This document shows, in pieces, positions 34,301 through 46,666 of a stretch of 64,000 nucleotides of DNA. Each line of letters opens with the position of its first letter. The first letter of the stretch is position 1. Under the pieces are notes generated by a model. It made no database searches. It saw only the letters and a list, made by a program, of their open reading frames with translations, and was not told the origin of the DNA. Location: NCBI GenBank assembly GCA_038025085.1, contig CM076147.1:42616766-42680765 (forward strand). Reading direction: 5' to 3'. A program made the position numbers and the translations under genes. Source of the DNA: Tetragonia tetragonoides. Taxonomy: Eukaryota > Streptophyta > Magnoliopsida > Caryophyllales > Aizoaceae.

Positions 34301-37300
34301 AAGTTTTACTATAATTGAGCAGCACATTCCTAAGTCCAAATAGGAGTCGATCTTTAGCTTTTGGTGAAAAGGGAGAGGCGAGAAGCCTTGAACACATGGA
34401 AGCAACCTAAAATTAGCAGGGTCTTTCACTTTGATTTGGACTTAAAACTGAGAATAAAGTATACTTATACAAATGCCATCATGAAAGGTGAAGTACGTAT
34501 AGGATACTTCTTACTATGTTTTAAGACTTAAAAAGTACATTGAGATGATAAACAACATAAATTATTGAAAACATTTACAACAACAAGCTGCATGATTAAA
34601 AACTGGCTACCATATGAAATTATTGCTTGATGATCTAGGGGCCTCCAAAACACCATTGTCATGATTCATAACCCAAATCTACTGATACACATTGGATTTT
34701 GTCATTCTAGACGGCTTTCCTACACATTTTTCACTCAGTCTTATGGTCAACAACAAATATGGATAATCCAAACAAGGCAAGAGGTCAAACGAAGAGATGA
34801 TGGTAATATTTCGAAGTTGGTCCACACTGCAATGATATACCTGGTCAAGACACGTGCCATGATATTGGAACAATGATAAGGCACTACGAATGCTACTTAT
34901 TTATATACCAAATGTGAAATGCTCAGAGGAGAAAGAGAGACGAGAGAAAAAAGAAAAATAAAGTCGTTAGCAAAGAAACATACGCTCAACATTTTGTTTG
35001 AGAAATTCACGCCTGGCCTCAAGTTCAGCCATCTCCTGCAGAAAACCCAACGATGGCATCAAAACAACCACCATGGAGAAAGGGTAAGAAAAAAATAGAA
35101 CTAAACAAGTGGGAGTGATGGGATCAAAGAACGGATATTCTAAAATAGTTCAATTTTTCAGAAATCACTTCTCACGATTTATTCAAGATGCATGGTGCGA
35201 TGGCTAATAATAAAAAAAAACTAAAAAAAACAGGTATATATGCTCCAGTGAGTCCAGGATAAAATTATTTGATATTAATCAAGCAACAACACATCGTATG
35301 AATTCAAGGTTTGATTGGTGTTATTCACGCGAGGAAAAAAAGATGGTCCATGAGCATACAACGGAGTTCCAACTCTTCTACTCATTGATCTTGAACAAGC
35401 CAATTAATTATTAGATATTAACTTGCTTAAGATATTATACAATACATAATCATGTGGGTATAAAATCGGACCAAAAAGGCCATGGCTAACAGACAATTGA
35501 CAAACAAAACATGCATAGAATGTTCCAAGGAGTCATAAGGATTTGGGGAGTATTAAGCTACTCTATAACACTTTCAAAACTTGGGTGCATTAAGAATGTT
35601 TCCATAGGGTTTCCAGCACATTTAATCTCTTCATCCACCCCACCCCCCCAGTTATATAAAATTAGTAAAAGATAGTGGCAGACCAGGAACGAAAAGCCCA
35701 CAATGAAAGAGTTGGGGGAGGGTGCCCTACTATACCTCTGCAGTTGGAGCTCTTTTACGCTGCCCATTAAGCCAACATATCCATTCGACTGCAGTAAAAA
35801 TGTTCAATGATATGCAGTGTCAGTATAATAGATGCACCCCACAAGACTTACAAGAGCGGTGAAAGGGTACGGCAATATCATGGAAACATCTATCCTCCTA
35901 TTCATCATGCATATTAATTACAATACTATACAAGATGCGTGATACTTTATAAACATAATTACCTGGAATTGAAGTTGGGTCTTCTTCTTCTTTAAATACC
36001 ACCCATCTCTTCTCCTTCACTAATTTAGTAAACAAAGACTTAGAATAAATAAAAAGTGAGTAAAGTAAGCAGCTAATTAAAAAAATAGGTCTATAGCTAG
36101 GTTTTCAAAGCAACATACTACACTACAAATCCAGATTGCTCATTCATTCCAACCTCAAACCCAATCACATTATGACAATTGGACACTGCAAGGACAAAAC
36201 AGATGAAACTCTATGGCACACGAATTCCGCCCTCCTTGTCCCTGCGTCGTATATAGTTGCAAACACTAAATTTTCTCCTTTAGTAATAACTATGTGTTAT
36301 AATGGATTTCAAAATCGTTTGTCCCCTTGTATAGCTGGTGTGTATCTTAGTGATCAATGGCATGTGCCGCTACTGTAACTCAAGGGTTGCTGGTAATACA
36401 TGGATCAGGTACAAATTTGTTCAATCGGTCAGTTGAACTAGTACCTGATAAAATTAAAATAAAAATAAGCTTCCTTCTATCATCATGGATGAATCATGTA
36501 TTCATGTCTCGCTCATGCTTTTGAAAGAGAAACAGCCACTCCCCAAGTCCCAAACCATACGAAGTACAGCAAATTAATTGCATAAGGGTAATGGGTATGC
36601 CTTTCTCAGAACATCTCAACTCACTGACACCATAATTTTCTATTTCTATAATTTCAGATGGAAAGAGGAGACTGATCACAAACAGCTGCAGTATGTTTAA
36701 AGTGGATGTTGTAAGGATATGGTATTGGAATTGCATGGCAACTTTTTCTACATCCTAGAAACAATCTCCAACTCTACGCTAGCTAAAGCTCGATGTCCAC
36801 CACTGAGGATTAGCCCCAGCCCACCCTTTCAAAGGTGAAGAGACTCGTTATGAATTGCTAGTCATGTGTTGGGCGAAAATAAGATTCCCCAGCTGCCATA
36901 GTGTTGTGTGCTTCCATCTCAATTTCCAGAATTCAAGAGCTCAGAAGAGTTCCCTCCTCAGCTCCCATCTTCCTCCCTATGCCTCACTATATCAATTTGT
37001 CTACGCCAACAGGCTACAATACTTACTACCCTTCTTTACCTCTTCTTATTTTGTCAGACGGACTAACACTCCATTCAATCAAAGGGAAGATATTTTCCTC
37101 AACGCAATATAGTAGGTCAAGGGAAATAACATTTTCCTCCCAATATTTAAAGATATTTTCCATTTCAGAGAAGAGGAACTTGATTTTTCCCTCACTCTTC
37201 ATCTCATCACATCTCCAACCCAAGTCACATGCAGCTCCCTTCATCCATTGCAATGCAATATTTTACCCTAATCAATTACTTCCAAAGCTTTGTAAAGAAA

Positions 37301-37956
37301 ATATTGTTTTGAATTGAATAATTTATATTCAAAAAATTTAGGCAGATAAATATTATCCACCCAACCAAACAAAGTTAAAGAGTCAGAAGGCTTCCATCCA
37401 TCACCAGTACAGATTCTATTCTAACCAACCTGACCTGATAATCAGCAATATGAACAACTACTAAATTTATGTGCATTTTGGGGAAACCTAAAAGTTACCC
37501 ATGGTGTGTGCTTCAGAACTAAAGCTAAATTTTGATGACAAACAGAACCCAGAAACGAATTCTTCTCAAACAGACAATATTAAACTCACCCCACCATAGT
37601 TACATTTCAATTATACTTAGAAGAATCACAGAAAACCTACAATTCAATACGTATCAATTAATTTCCACATGAAAAATCCAATCTGCCAATACAATAATGG
37701 GAATAATACAACCCGGGATCATCACATCAAACAAATTATGCTAGATGAATAACAATCCATAACCTAAATAATGAGCCCATAATGAAATGAAATACTTAGC
37801 TGAGGAGAGAGAGAGATAAATGGAGGGATTAATAACCCACTTACTGACGCCATCAATGACATGATTTCTGGCAAAATAGCGATTCCCAGCTTTGTCCACT
37901 CCCACCATGTTCCGGTTGCTGAAGAGCCCAACAATGCTTGCAACTACCTTTGACAT
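31341..37956 (-). CDS. NDUFAF2: NADH:ubiquinone oxidoreductase complex assembly factor 2-like (NDUFAF2 / B17.2-like)
   Basis: Nine exons, from the start, are 37956-37845, 36019-35963, 35788-35736, 35035-34984, 33303-33232, 33083-33030, 32381-32339, 31591-31532 and 31404-31341. They total 567 nt and encode 188 residues. The N-terminal half reads MSKVVASIVGLFSNRNMVG, GNRYFARN, KEKRWVVFKEEEDPTSIP and EWICWLNGQRKRAPTAEE, which is the NDUFA12/NDUFAF2 (B17.2) domain. A charged helix (AELEARREFLKQNVERLKKEEEQRR) spans roughly residues 76-100 and is shortened here to its key part LEARREFLKQNVE. The tail is acidic and ends GPSYKPGTWQPPS. Family members help assemble mitochondrial complex I. A gene named NDUFA12 would be the structural subunit, but the long C-terminal extension favours the assembly factor. 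Introns contain a SINE. Confidence 0.88.
32560..32720 (-). mobile_element. tRNA-derived SINE-like sequence in NDUFAF2-like intron 6
   Basis: On the minus strand, A-box TAGCTCATTTGG (32707-32696) and B-box AGTTTGAGTCC (near 32663-32653) are correctly ordered and spaced. The total extent is an estimate. Confidence 0.55.
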
Positions 37957-39998
37957 CTCTCTCCCTCAGTAAACGTCTCTCTCTCTCTAGATTTTACTAT
38001 TGAATTCTGGGCATTGTGGGATCAAAACACTACTTTACCATTTATTATTACGGGGAACTTTGAGAGCTTGAGACCTTCGGCATTCATGGTTACAACTTAC
38101 AACTCATGGAAAATGAAATGGAGTGAAGAAAATGGACCATGGTGGGCTCAGAGAGGACTAGAGTCTAGACCATGATCATCCGGACCGAATCGTCATAGAT
38201 GCGGCCCGACCGAAATGGTTTTAAGACTCGTACTGGATTATTTTGTTTCTTTATTTTTATTTATTTATTTTTTTTTGAGAAAGGTAGGAATGTTTGGATT
38301 TTGACTACACAAATCCTCAACGTTGAAAATGAAAGTTGCAATTTTGGCTATATGTAACCTACTAGAAAAGGTTTTCACACATTTTATGATTTAATTTTTA
38401 TTTTATCCATTTAATTGTTAGAGCCGATTTAAAGGATTTTAAACCTGCAACCATGTGTAAAAAAAAGTTGCTCATTTCATTTGATAGGAAAGGTGAAAGG
38501 AGAGTCATTGCTTTCCAAAACCCAATTCGTGTGCCATATCATTATTTACATATTTTTTAATTAGGTTGTTCCAATTTGTCATTTACGTTTCCTCATTTGG
38601 TTGCTTTATTGTGTTTATAAACTTAATTGACCCCTCTTCCGACTACACCAGCTTTCGTACCATTAAACAATGATAAAGAGATCAAGTTTGAGCAAAGAAA
38701 AGTTTGTCGTTTTTAGACAATTTTTCTATGTAAACAGGAGTGTGGAACGGAGTATTTAATAGTCATGGACCATCACGCAAGTAGCAATCCCGTCTATTCA
38801 TAACACATCATCTGAATCCAATTTGACAGAAAGTAGTGACTACGCCTAAAAATATTTGAAAATCCCATCATTTTGTACTTCACACGCACAATCTAAGATA
38901 TTCAAAGTTACCTCTTTTATTCAAAATGATATATTTGGAAGATGCAATTTTCGGATCGTAAGTTTTTTTTCTAATGATGCGTATCTAACCTAAGATATGT
39001 GTTTGTACTAGGTTGATTTACGAAAGGGTAATCATCGAACTTTTGGTTAAGGGATGAGAGTGTCAAACCACTCATTAAAGAATATTATTTCAATTTAGAT
39101 CTGTTACGAGGGTGGACAAGATAGAGAGGGAGAAGAGAGAGCAGTAAAGCACAAAATTTAATTTACCAAATAACAAGCAATTTCAATTTGTACTGTTATA
39201 ACGGAATCTTTCTGACTACTCAAACAAAGAACAAGACATATAGATTTACGTGGAAAACCCCGAATCTGGGGAAAAACCACGGGTATAAATGTGTCTCTCA
39301 AATATCACAATGCTCTTTTAATGGTTTTAATGGGGTGTCTCTAATCAGACTAAGAGTAATAATGACCCCGTACAGACACGGAATAAACATAACGTAACAT
39401 CACGTAACACTGCATAACCCAACATGTACAATGATTTTGATTAGACTTTGCTTCTAATTTTTAATTTGGAATATATATTTTATTTTATTTTAGTGGGAAG
39501 TTCGAATGCAATATTGGAGGGGAAGAATTGATTAGGGACTTTGCTTCTAATTTTTAATTGGGGATATATATTTTATTGTATTTTAATGGGAAGCTCGAAT
39601 ACAAGATCGAAGCAAAAGAAAGCCGAAAGAAAGAGAAATGCTATGTTTGGCACGTAGCTTTTGAGAGCTTTTAATAGAGCTTTAGCTTTTGCGGACACCA
39701 AAAGTTACTAAAAGCTCTGTTTGGATGACCTACCTTTTGCAAGAGCTTTAACTTTTAAGATGGGGTCAAAAGCTCAAAATTTGGACGCTACTTAAGAATC
39801 GCAAATTTGATGACGAGAAATGTTCTTATTATTAAAACTTATCAAAAAGGAAAGGGGTCGTAAACTCCCTTTTTTAAAAATAAAAAATCCAAAAAAAATC
39901 TATTTATACGTATGCAATACACAGAGGGAGGGAAAAAGACAATTTTGATTGGGTTGGATTTATTGCCGTTTTTGCCTCCTCTAATTTGTTTGCAGTCT
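37957..39998. other. Divergent intergenic region upstream of NDUFAF2-like gene
   Basis: A CT-rich tract at about 37978-37990 on the plus strand marks the likely leader or promoter of the NDUFAF2-like gene. The rest is AT-rich, with a 93-bp-period duplication near 39444-39610 and a GAGCTTTTAAT-type inverted-repeat-rich patch at 39645-39790 that might be a decayed MITE. No gene was recognised. Confidence 0.55.
39444..39610. repeat. Local duplication with 93-bp period
   Basis: GACTTTGCTTCTAATTTTTA begins at 39444 and again at 39537. About 70 bp after each start remain alignable, ending in similar GGAAG(T/C)TCGAAT motifs. Confidence 0.8.
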
Positions 39999-42141
39999 AT
40001 GTTATCAATGGAACCAAGACTTGAGAAACTGCGTCGTCCATTGCCTTCGGCATCCGAAAGTCCATCGCTGGTGTATACCATGGGAGTGATAATAATAAAA
40101 AAATTCAAATATCTTCTTTGCCTCCTCGCATTCAGTCCTCCATTAAGAGCATCTCGGAATTGCGCGGTAAAAGAATATGTGGTTCCTCTCATGGTTGGTT
40201 AATCCTTCTTGATTTTGACGATGACAGAATCATCTCCCTCTGGAATCCTCTCACCTTGAAAACCATTATTTTTCCTCCCCTAATGATCATCATGATACTA
40301 ACTGCTTTCTTTTAGTATTTTGCAACCGGTTTGTTTTCTCATATCATCTTAATCTAAACGGGGTCAAAGGGTCATGGGCGTCCCAAAATCTTGAATGCGA
40401 CGTTGATGATCATCTACAAGGTGTTAGTGATATAGTAGCTTGCAATGGAGTTAACTATGCATTGGTTTCTACTAAGGTCGTTGGAAATTATAGTGATGAG
40501 ATTGAGAAAAAGCGACGGTCGAGGTCTTTGGCGGTAGTGGAGGTGCTTGTTGGTGATATGAATTTGACCGATGATAGCTTGAATTTAGTTGTTACCATGC
40601 GCCCCTTGCATATGTGGCTACCTGACATGCCTGATTTCGATTATGGAGGCTACAATGAATTTGTGCTTGAATCATGTGGTATGGTTTACATAGTGTATGT
40701 ATTCATGCCAATTTTTGAGCAAATCTATCAAGTCGATTGTGTCAGGGTTTGGGAATTGGATAAATGGGCTAAGACTTGGATTGAGGTTCATTGCTTAGGT
40801 GACCGTGCTTTTTTTTCTCGACAGATTAAAATGTTGCACCCTGGTGCTGGGCAACTGAATCTCTGTCTTGTGGAAGTGATGTTGAAGCGAATTGTGTGTA
40901 TTTGTCGATGAGCTATAGTGACGAAGAGACAATTCTGTATTTGTAACCGTAGTTTGACACCCTTAGAGCCATGCCCAAATTGGGTGAATCCTTCATACGG
41001 TCCGAGTTGGATCATGCCTTACCATCAAAGGTTAGTAAATCAATTTAATTTGTTGCATTGCATCGTATTGTACAGCTTAACTAAGAGGGTGTTTGGCCCA
41101 GCTCTTTGAACTGTTTCTGGACCCAAGAAATAGAAACTGGGCCTTTCTAGAAATTGGTTTTCATTCTTTAAAAATAGAAAACAATTTCTAAGCCCATAAA
41201 AACAGAAGCTACAAATCCGAGCTTTTTCAACAGCTTCTCACGTGGACCGGGCCTTTTAAATGAAGAAATTAATAATTCCCTTTGTATCCCTTTCTTTTTC
41301 ACGCTTGTTTTTGTTCTAACGCCAGAATCATCGTTTACTTCTACAAATCTACCACTCTCTCTCTCCTCTCTCCTCTCTATCCTCTCTCTCTCCCCCATTC
41401 ATTCCATCAAATCAAAGCAACAATGGTAGATTAGGGTTTTCGATCATCTAGTTTGAATCCACATGCTCAATTATCATATCCTTCTCCTTTATCTCTTTCA
41501 ACCGCAACAAATTAGGGTTTAGTTGAAGTTGAGGACATAATTTTACTGAAAGATTAAGGTTTATTTTTGAAGTTCCAGATACAGAAGCTCGAATTTGCCA
41601 AAACATTAGGTTTGTACTCTATCTTGTGTTTTTATTTCATGCCCATAAGTAATTTTGTAGCCTTGTTTGTTCAAAGTAGTGTTTTGGGGTTTTATTCTTT
41701 GAGAAAATTGTTTTATTCGTTTCATCTACCATGTGTTTGATAAAATGTCTGAATGAAAATTTTGATTGATTGGGTCTTCTTATAGTATGTGTGCCTCCTT
41801 AATCGAGTTATATGACTGCATTCTCGTTTTTGGGTGTGTGCAATGCAGCCTACAATTGTGTAATATATACTTTGTCTTAAATTTTGGGCAATTTTGGGTA
41901 TCTGATGAGGTTTTGAATTTCTGTGGATTTTGTTCATGCCATCATTTGGTTTAACTTTGTTTTATTTTTGGAGTTCTGGGTTTGGGCAGTGAAACTATGC
42001 TTGTATTCTATGCCTTTCTACTGCCATTTCTCACAGTTGGTAACTTATGCTTTATAAAATCTAGTAAGGTGTCACAATTGAGAATGACAAAGCTAGTAAG
42101 GGGAGGTTAGATGGGATGAAGAGTTTGAGATTGTTTGTGGG

Positions 42142-42259
42142 TTTTGTGGGTCTAAGGATAATAATAAAGAGGAGGGCTAGAAATTGAGTTTTGTGGGTCT
42201 AAGGATAATAATAAAGTGGAGGGCTAGAAATTGAGTTTTGTGGGTCTAAGGATAATAAT
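42142..42259. repeat. 47-bp tandem repeat, about 2.5 copies
   Basis: Copies start at 42142, 42189 and 42236, each beginning TTTTGTGGGTCTAAGGATAA. It lies within the Harbinger element. Confidence 0.9.
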
Positions 42260-43404
42260 CTTGTATTGTATGCCTTTGGCTTGAGCTGAGCTCCTCTTCT
42301 ACCTCCCTGTCACATGTATACCAGAAGACTATTCTTTCTCACATTTTTTTTGCCATCTTGCTCCATTTCTTTTAACGAGGAAAGGAGATCAGAAGACTAT
42401 TCTTTCTTTGTAAATCTAACAATTAACATGTATTGTATGCCTGTCTTGTTTTATTGTACCTGTCCTCCATTACCTGTGGTTGTAAGGGCAAAAGATACTG
42501 TTGTTTTCAGTATTATTTGCACATTAGCAGTAAGGCTTGTGATTACTTCTCAAGTAAAATGGATACATAGCCAGCAATTTGACATTTTCTAAATTATTTT
42601 ATTGTCTTGTTTTAGGTTTATTTAGGGACATGGAGTCTTGCCAAACTCTTGACAAGCGGCGAACATTCCGACCACCTCACCCTTCTTTGAATCCTACCTT
42701 AGATAAGGGAAAATTTAAGGATAAATCTCTCCATCCAAGTCAAACACCTCTCTCACAGGTTTTTTTTTTATGGGTATTTTGAATTGTTTTTTTCAATTTG
42801 TTGGGTTTTATTTGACTTTGCTGAGTGTTTACTTTATATATTTTTCACCTTGGAAGATCAAATTTAACTAACCTTTATCCTGCTCCCTCTTTAACTCTTT
42901 CATCTCAGAGTGATTCTCGGGTAAACTTATCATTCCGACTGGCTGTTTTAAAATTTCATGTGTGCTCTGTTGCTTGACTGAAGTTAGGAAAAATGAAGTG
43001 TAGCAGGATCATTATACTAAGGCTTTGTTGTTTAACTTACATGTATATATCTGCATGAATGTTACCTTTGATGTTGTACAGTCAAGTCATGTGTCTGTCT
43101 GAAGTTCAGTTAGCCAACCAAATTTTTTCTAAGCCACTGATAAGAGAAAGCACCAACAAACTTGTTCTTTTGAGTGGGGATATAAACTGGCTTAATTTAT
43201 TTTGTAGCACAAGCATTCATAATCAATCCTAAGCCGCTATATATATCTAGTGGGAAACTTGTATGTTGCTGACTTACTGGGGAAGTATTCAAACATTTCT
43301 TGTACCATTCTCTCTACTTCTTAGTGATTTTAGCTTTTCTCTAGTGGATACCTAAATGCAAGAAAACAACAGCTTTATTATAGCTGCTAGCCTGCTACTG
43401 TGAT

Positions 43405-43575
43405 ACACTACAACAACAACAACAACATTACCCCAGTGCCTCCAAAGAGGCTCCCGCCTAGGCAGGGTAAGGGGGGGTCGGTTGTAGGCAGCCTTACCCC
43501 TGTGAGGGTCTCACAGAGAGGCTGTTTCCGTTTGACCTGAGATTCGAAGTGCGACGACCATCGGCAACTTCACAA
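43405..43575 (-). mobile_element. SINE with (TTG)n tail nested in the Harbinger element
   Basis: On the minus strand the sequence runs through GGAAACAGCCTCTCTGTGAG, GGGGTAAGGCTGCC and GCCTAGGCGGGAGCC and ends in (TTG)5, seen as CAACAACAACAACAACA at about 43410. This is the conserved body and tail of a common plant SINE family. Confidence 0.75.
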
Positions 43576-43970
43576 TAAATAAGAAGTGCTGACAGTTTTA
43601 TGAGCCATTTTGCTTTAAAAACTGAGATTACTAAATTTGCTGCTGAACATTTAAGATGAAATGTTATAAATTGTCTTTTACAATTCCCCTTCCATTATGC
43701 TGCAACTGAAACTCTGAAACTGCAAGTGTTGAACAAGGCTATTAGCTTCTTGGCATCGTCAGGCCTCAGCTACTTCTTCCTATACTATTTTATTCCATCT
43801 TATTACTCTAGTATATATATATGTCTCTGTTATATTCTGTGGTGGGTCTATAGCATGATTTCTGTGTGCACAGTTCCTCCATGTTAATGGCTATTCTTAA
43901 TTTAATTTGTTTCTGTTTGTACTTTGCATTGTGTATGACGTGTACCATATTACTTGATAACAGGTGAATT

Positions 43971-44427
43971 TTGGGTAGAAAAAGATCAATTTCCGAAATT
44001 GATCCTTATTTGGCGCCTTTCAGAGGTGAAAAATATCATATTCCCGACTTCAAACGCTCAAGTGAACTTCCCACTGGATTTTATGAAGTGTTCAACTATA
44101 CACATTCCTCCTTAAGAAATGTGATCGAATGTTCATTTGGTGTGTTGAAAAGTAGATGACCTATATTGACAAAAATGTCAAATTTTTCGATAATGACACA
44201 AAACAAGGTGGTTGGAGCTACTATGGCTATGCATAACTACATTAGAAGGCATGCATTGGAGAACATAGAATTTGATAGGTGTGATGCCGATACCGATTAT
44301 ATGCCCGAGGTGGAAAATTTTGGGGGAGCTACAAGTAATGGTTATGACTTATGATGGCTCAATGGATGATAGGGTCATGTCACATGTTCGAGATCAAATT
44401 GCTTTTTCGTTGATGAAGTCTAAATGA
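43971..44427 (+). pseudogene. PIF/Harbinger transposase, C-terminal fragment
   Basis: The fragment encodes LAPFRGEKYHIPDF, HSSLRNVIECSFGVLKSR and MAMHNYIRRHALE, the C-terminal third of a DDE_Tnp_4 transposase. The last catalytic acid (E of RNVIE) is present. The parts with the two catalytic aspartates are not found upstream. A TGA interrupts the frame at 44157-44159, where relatives continue with PIL. A later shift near 44355 leads to VRDQIAFSLMKSK, the usual terminus. The fragment cannot encode an active enzyme. Confidence 0.85.
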
Positions 44428-46117
44428 AATAATTATTTTTATATTATGTATTTAAGTCTTTATATATGTACTAGTTTAGTAAATTTTTGAATTTTTCCTC
44501 ATTTGGCAAGTATCCTATATTGTCATGTGTGAAAACATGTATGGTGTCCTTTATAGAGAATGGAAAATAATAATGTGCTAAAAGAAACTATTAAAAAAAT
44601 AGATGTCACAAACAAATAAGGAAAAAAGATATATATTATACTAATTATTTGATAATATAGAAATAGTTTAATATAATTTGGGCCAAACAACTCTATCAAA
44701 TGGATTCTATTTATAAAAAGCACTTTTGAACTAGAGTTGCCAAAAACCTATTTTTTCAAGAAATAACTTCTTAGAAATATCACTCAAAAAACAGAAACAC
44801 TTTCTAAGAAGCTTGGCCAAACGGCTCCTAATTCTGATAATTCACTGATCTAACTTCTGTTTGCTTTCTTACATTAGTGACAAATTAGTTGCAGTACAAG
44901 AAACGAAGCCTACCATTAAAAAGAGAGCACACATGGAACGAGAGATTACTAAAGAAAAGCCACGGTTTGAATATAATCTAACTACTGAGAAGGAATTGTT
45001 CTCGTTGCTCCCAGGGGACTTGATAGCTTCGATCTCATCAAAGTATCTACATATGTTTGATCACTTAAACTTACAGGCTACCTCCCAAGAGCTTTCAATC
45101 AGCAGTTTCTCTACCTCAATCAATTCCTCATAACTCACTTCCTTTGTTCATGTTCCCTGTGAATAAGGATGGATTATGCAAAGTGATGGATACATGTCGG
45201 GATGACTCATGTTCCATTGTCATTCCAATGTTAGCAAGAAGTGAGATGTTTATCGATTTTTCCAAAGATGGTTGGCTACTCCTTGGCTTGGGCACAAATT
45301 CCTTGCATTACTTCAATCCTTTCACAAGGGTGAAGGGGCTTTTTCCTCCGCTTGAGGATATATCTCATCTTGCAGCCAAGGACTCTCAACCTACCCAACT
45401 TCTCCCGAATGTTTAACCGTTGGAATTGGACGATCTAATTGTATATACATATGGTATCATTTCTCCGGCAATGAAACTTGGGAGTTGAAGGTTGATAATG
45501 AACATAATGACTTTTTACCAGGTAGAGGCAGTCCAGTTTATCTTGATGGCGCATTTTATTTTTTGGGTGATGGTGAAACTCGTGGACCACATCGAAAGAG
45601 TGGGCACCTTGGGGTGTTCAAATTGGTGGAGGGGCAAGCTAGTTGGCAAGTTTATAGTGAACCTCAAACACTCTATACACCACTTCATTCATATCATCTC
45701 GTTGAGTGTGATGGAGAATTGATATCTGTGTTCATTGGTACTATGGGAGAGTGGCTTCAAGTATTTAAGTTCAACCTTTCAAATAACAACTGGATTGAAT
45801 TGGACAACTTGGGAAATCATATTTTGTTTATTGGACCTAATTCATCTTTTTCAGCTACAGCAAGAGAGGATGAGATGAGGAACAGGATCTACCTTCCAAG
45901 GCTTCACCACAACAAGATTGTTTACTACTCGCTTGACGATGAGAAGCATCATGCTGGCGAAGATTCCATGGAGAATTTCTATGGTACAACAGAACATTTA
46001 AGGTGTTGTTGGATTTAGATATTGTCTTTGTCGTAAGAGAATGTAATCTGAAACACATTATTCTAAATATTTCAATTGCATAGTGATCAATAACTATTTA
46101 AGTACTTATTATAGTAA

Positions 46118-46379
46118 GGCTCCGTTTGATTCACCTGGATAAAACTGATCTGAACTGAATTGATTTTTTGAACTTGACCGTTAATCATTTAAAATTCGTC
46201 CAAACATAGTCAATATTGGACTCATTTGAAAGTATGTTTTAAGATCTTTCCGATGACATAATTATCATCATGAAATTATTTCGGAATAAACGGTTATATG
46301 AGTGATAAAGTTACACATGAACTGAACTGAACTGAACTGAATTGAATTTAAGTAAAATTAAGGTGAATTAAACAGAGCC
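46118..46379. mobile_element. Tourist-like MITE
   Basis: The 262-bp element has 18-bp terminal inverted repeats, GGCTCCGTTTGATTCACC and the complement of GGCTCTGTTTAATTCACC. TAA flanks it on both sides (46115-46117, 46380-46382). It is rich in GAACTGAACTGAACTGAA. The size and TAA duplication fit PIF/Harbinger-derived Tourist MITEs. Confidence 0.85.
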
Positions 46380-46619
46380 TAAGTACAATGTATGAAGATT
46401 TTCTTTCTATAGGAGTATGACATTAACAAAATCTCAATCTCCCAACTTCTACCTATTTGATGGGGCACAAATTTCTTGGTCCCTCACTCACAATAGTGAG
46501 GAGCTTTGTTGAAAACTTGAAACAGCCTGAGAGTGAAATCTGCTAATATACTTTGCTAACATGTTTCACCAGTTACAAATATAGATGATTCTACTACTAC
46601 AAAACAAAAAATCTGCTCT

Positions 46620-46666
46620 GCCAAGACCTCTTTTTTTTTTTTTTTTTTTTATAGAGCCAAGACCTC
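46620..46666. repeat. Direct repeat flanking a poly(T) tract
   Basis: GCCAAGACCTC occurs at 46620-46630 and 46656-46666, separated by 20 T residues and ATAGA. The layout is that of a retro-insertion consisting of little more than a poly(A) tail. Confidence 0.7.

Larger units (their letters stand above)
41085..44828. mobile_element. PIF/Harbinger DNA transposon, degenerate
   Basis: The 3744-bp element begins GAGGGTGTTTGGCCCAGCT and ends with the complement of GGAGCCGTTTGGCCAAGCT, giving imperfect terminal inverted repeats. TAA flanks it on both sides (41082-41084 and 44829-44831), the 3-bp duplication typical of PIF/Harbinger. It carries a transposase fragment (separate entry), a nested SINE and a 47-bp tandem repeat. 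It lies inside the intron of the DUF295 pseudogene. Confidence 0.85.
39999..46018 (+). pseudogene. Two-module DUF295/F-box-like gene, disrupted
   Basis: The 5' exon (39999-41030) encodes a DUF295-type module. Recognisable parts are GSSHGWLILLDFDDD, SLWNPLT, DIVACNGVNYAL, VRVWELDKWAKTWIEVHCLGD and NCVYLSMSYSDEE. After a GT-AG intron (41031-44877) the 3' exon encodes a second module. It has an F-box-like LLPGDLIASISSKYLHMFDH, then FSKDGWLLLG, FNPFTR, VFKFNLSNNNWIELDNLG and MRNRIYLPRLHHNKIVYYSLD. Breaks seen are frameshifts near 40070, 40275, 40850, 40940, 45075 and between 45410 and 45485, plus in-frame stops that follow from them. Intact relatives are plant DUF295/F-box proteins of the At1g57790/At3g56470 kind. 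The two halves join in phase (CAA AG|T), so they were probably one gene. It is non-functional as read. Confidence 0.8.

Noticed and set aside
39190..39420. Solo LTR of a copia-type retrotransposon
   Set aside because: ATTTACGTGGAAAACCCC resembles sequences seen in some LTRs, but I found no TG..CA ends or target duplication.
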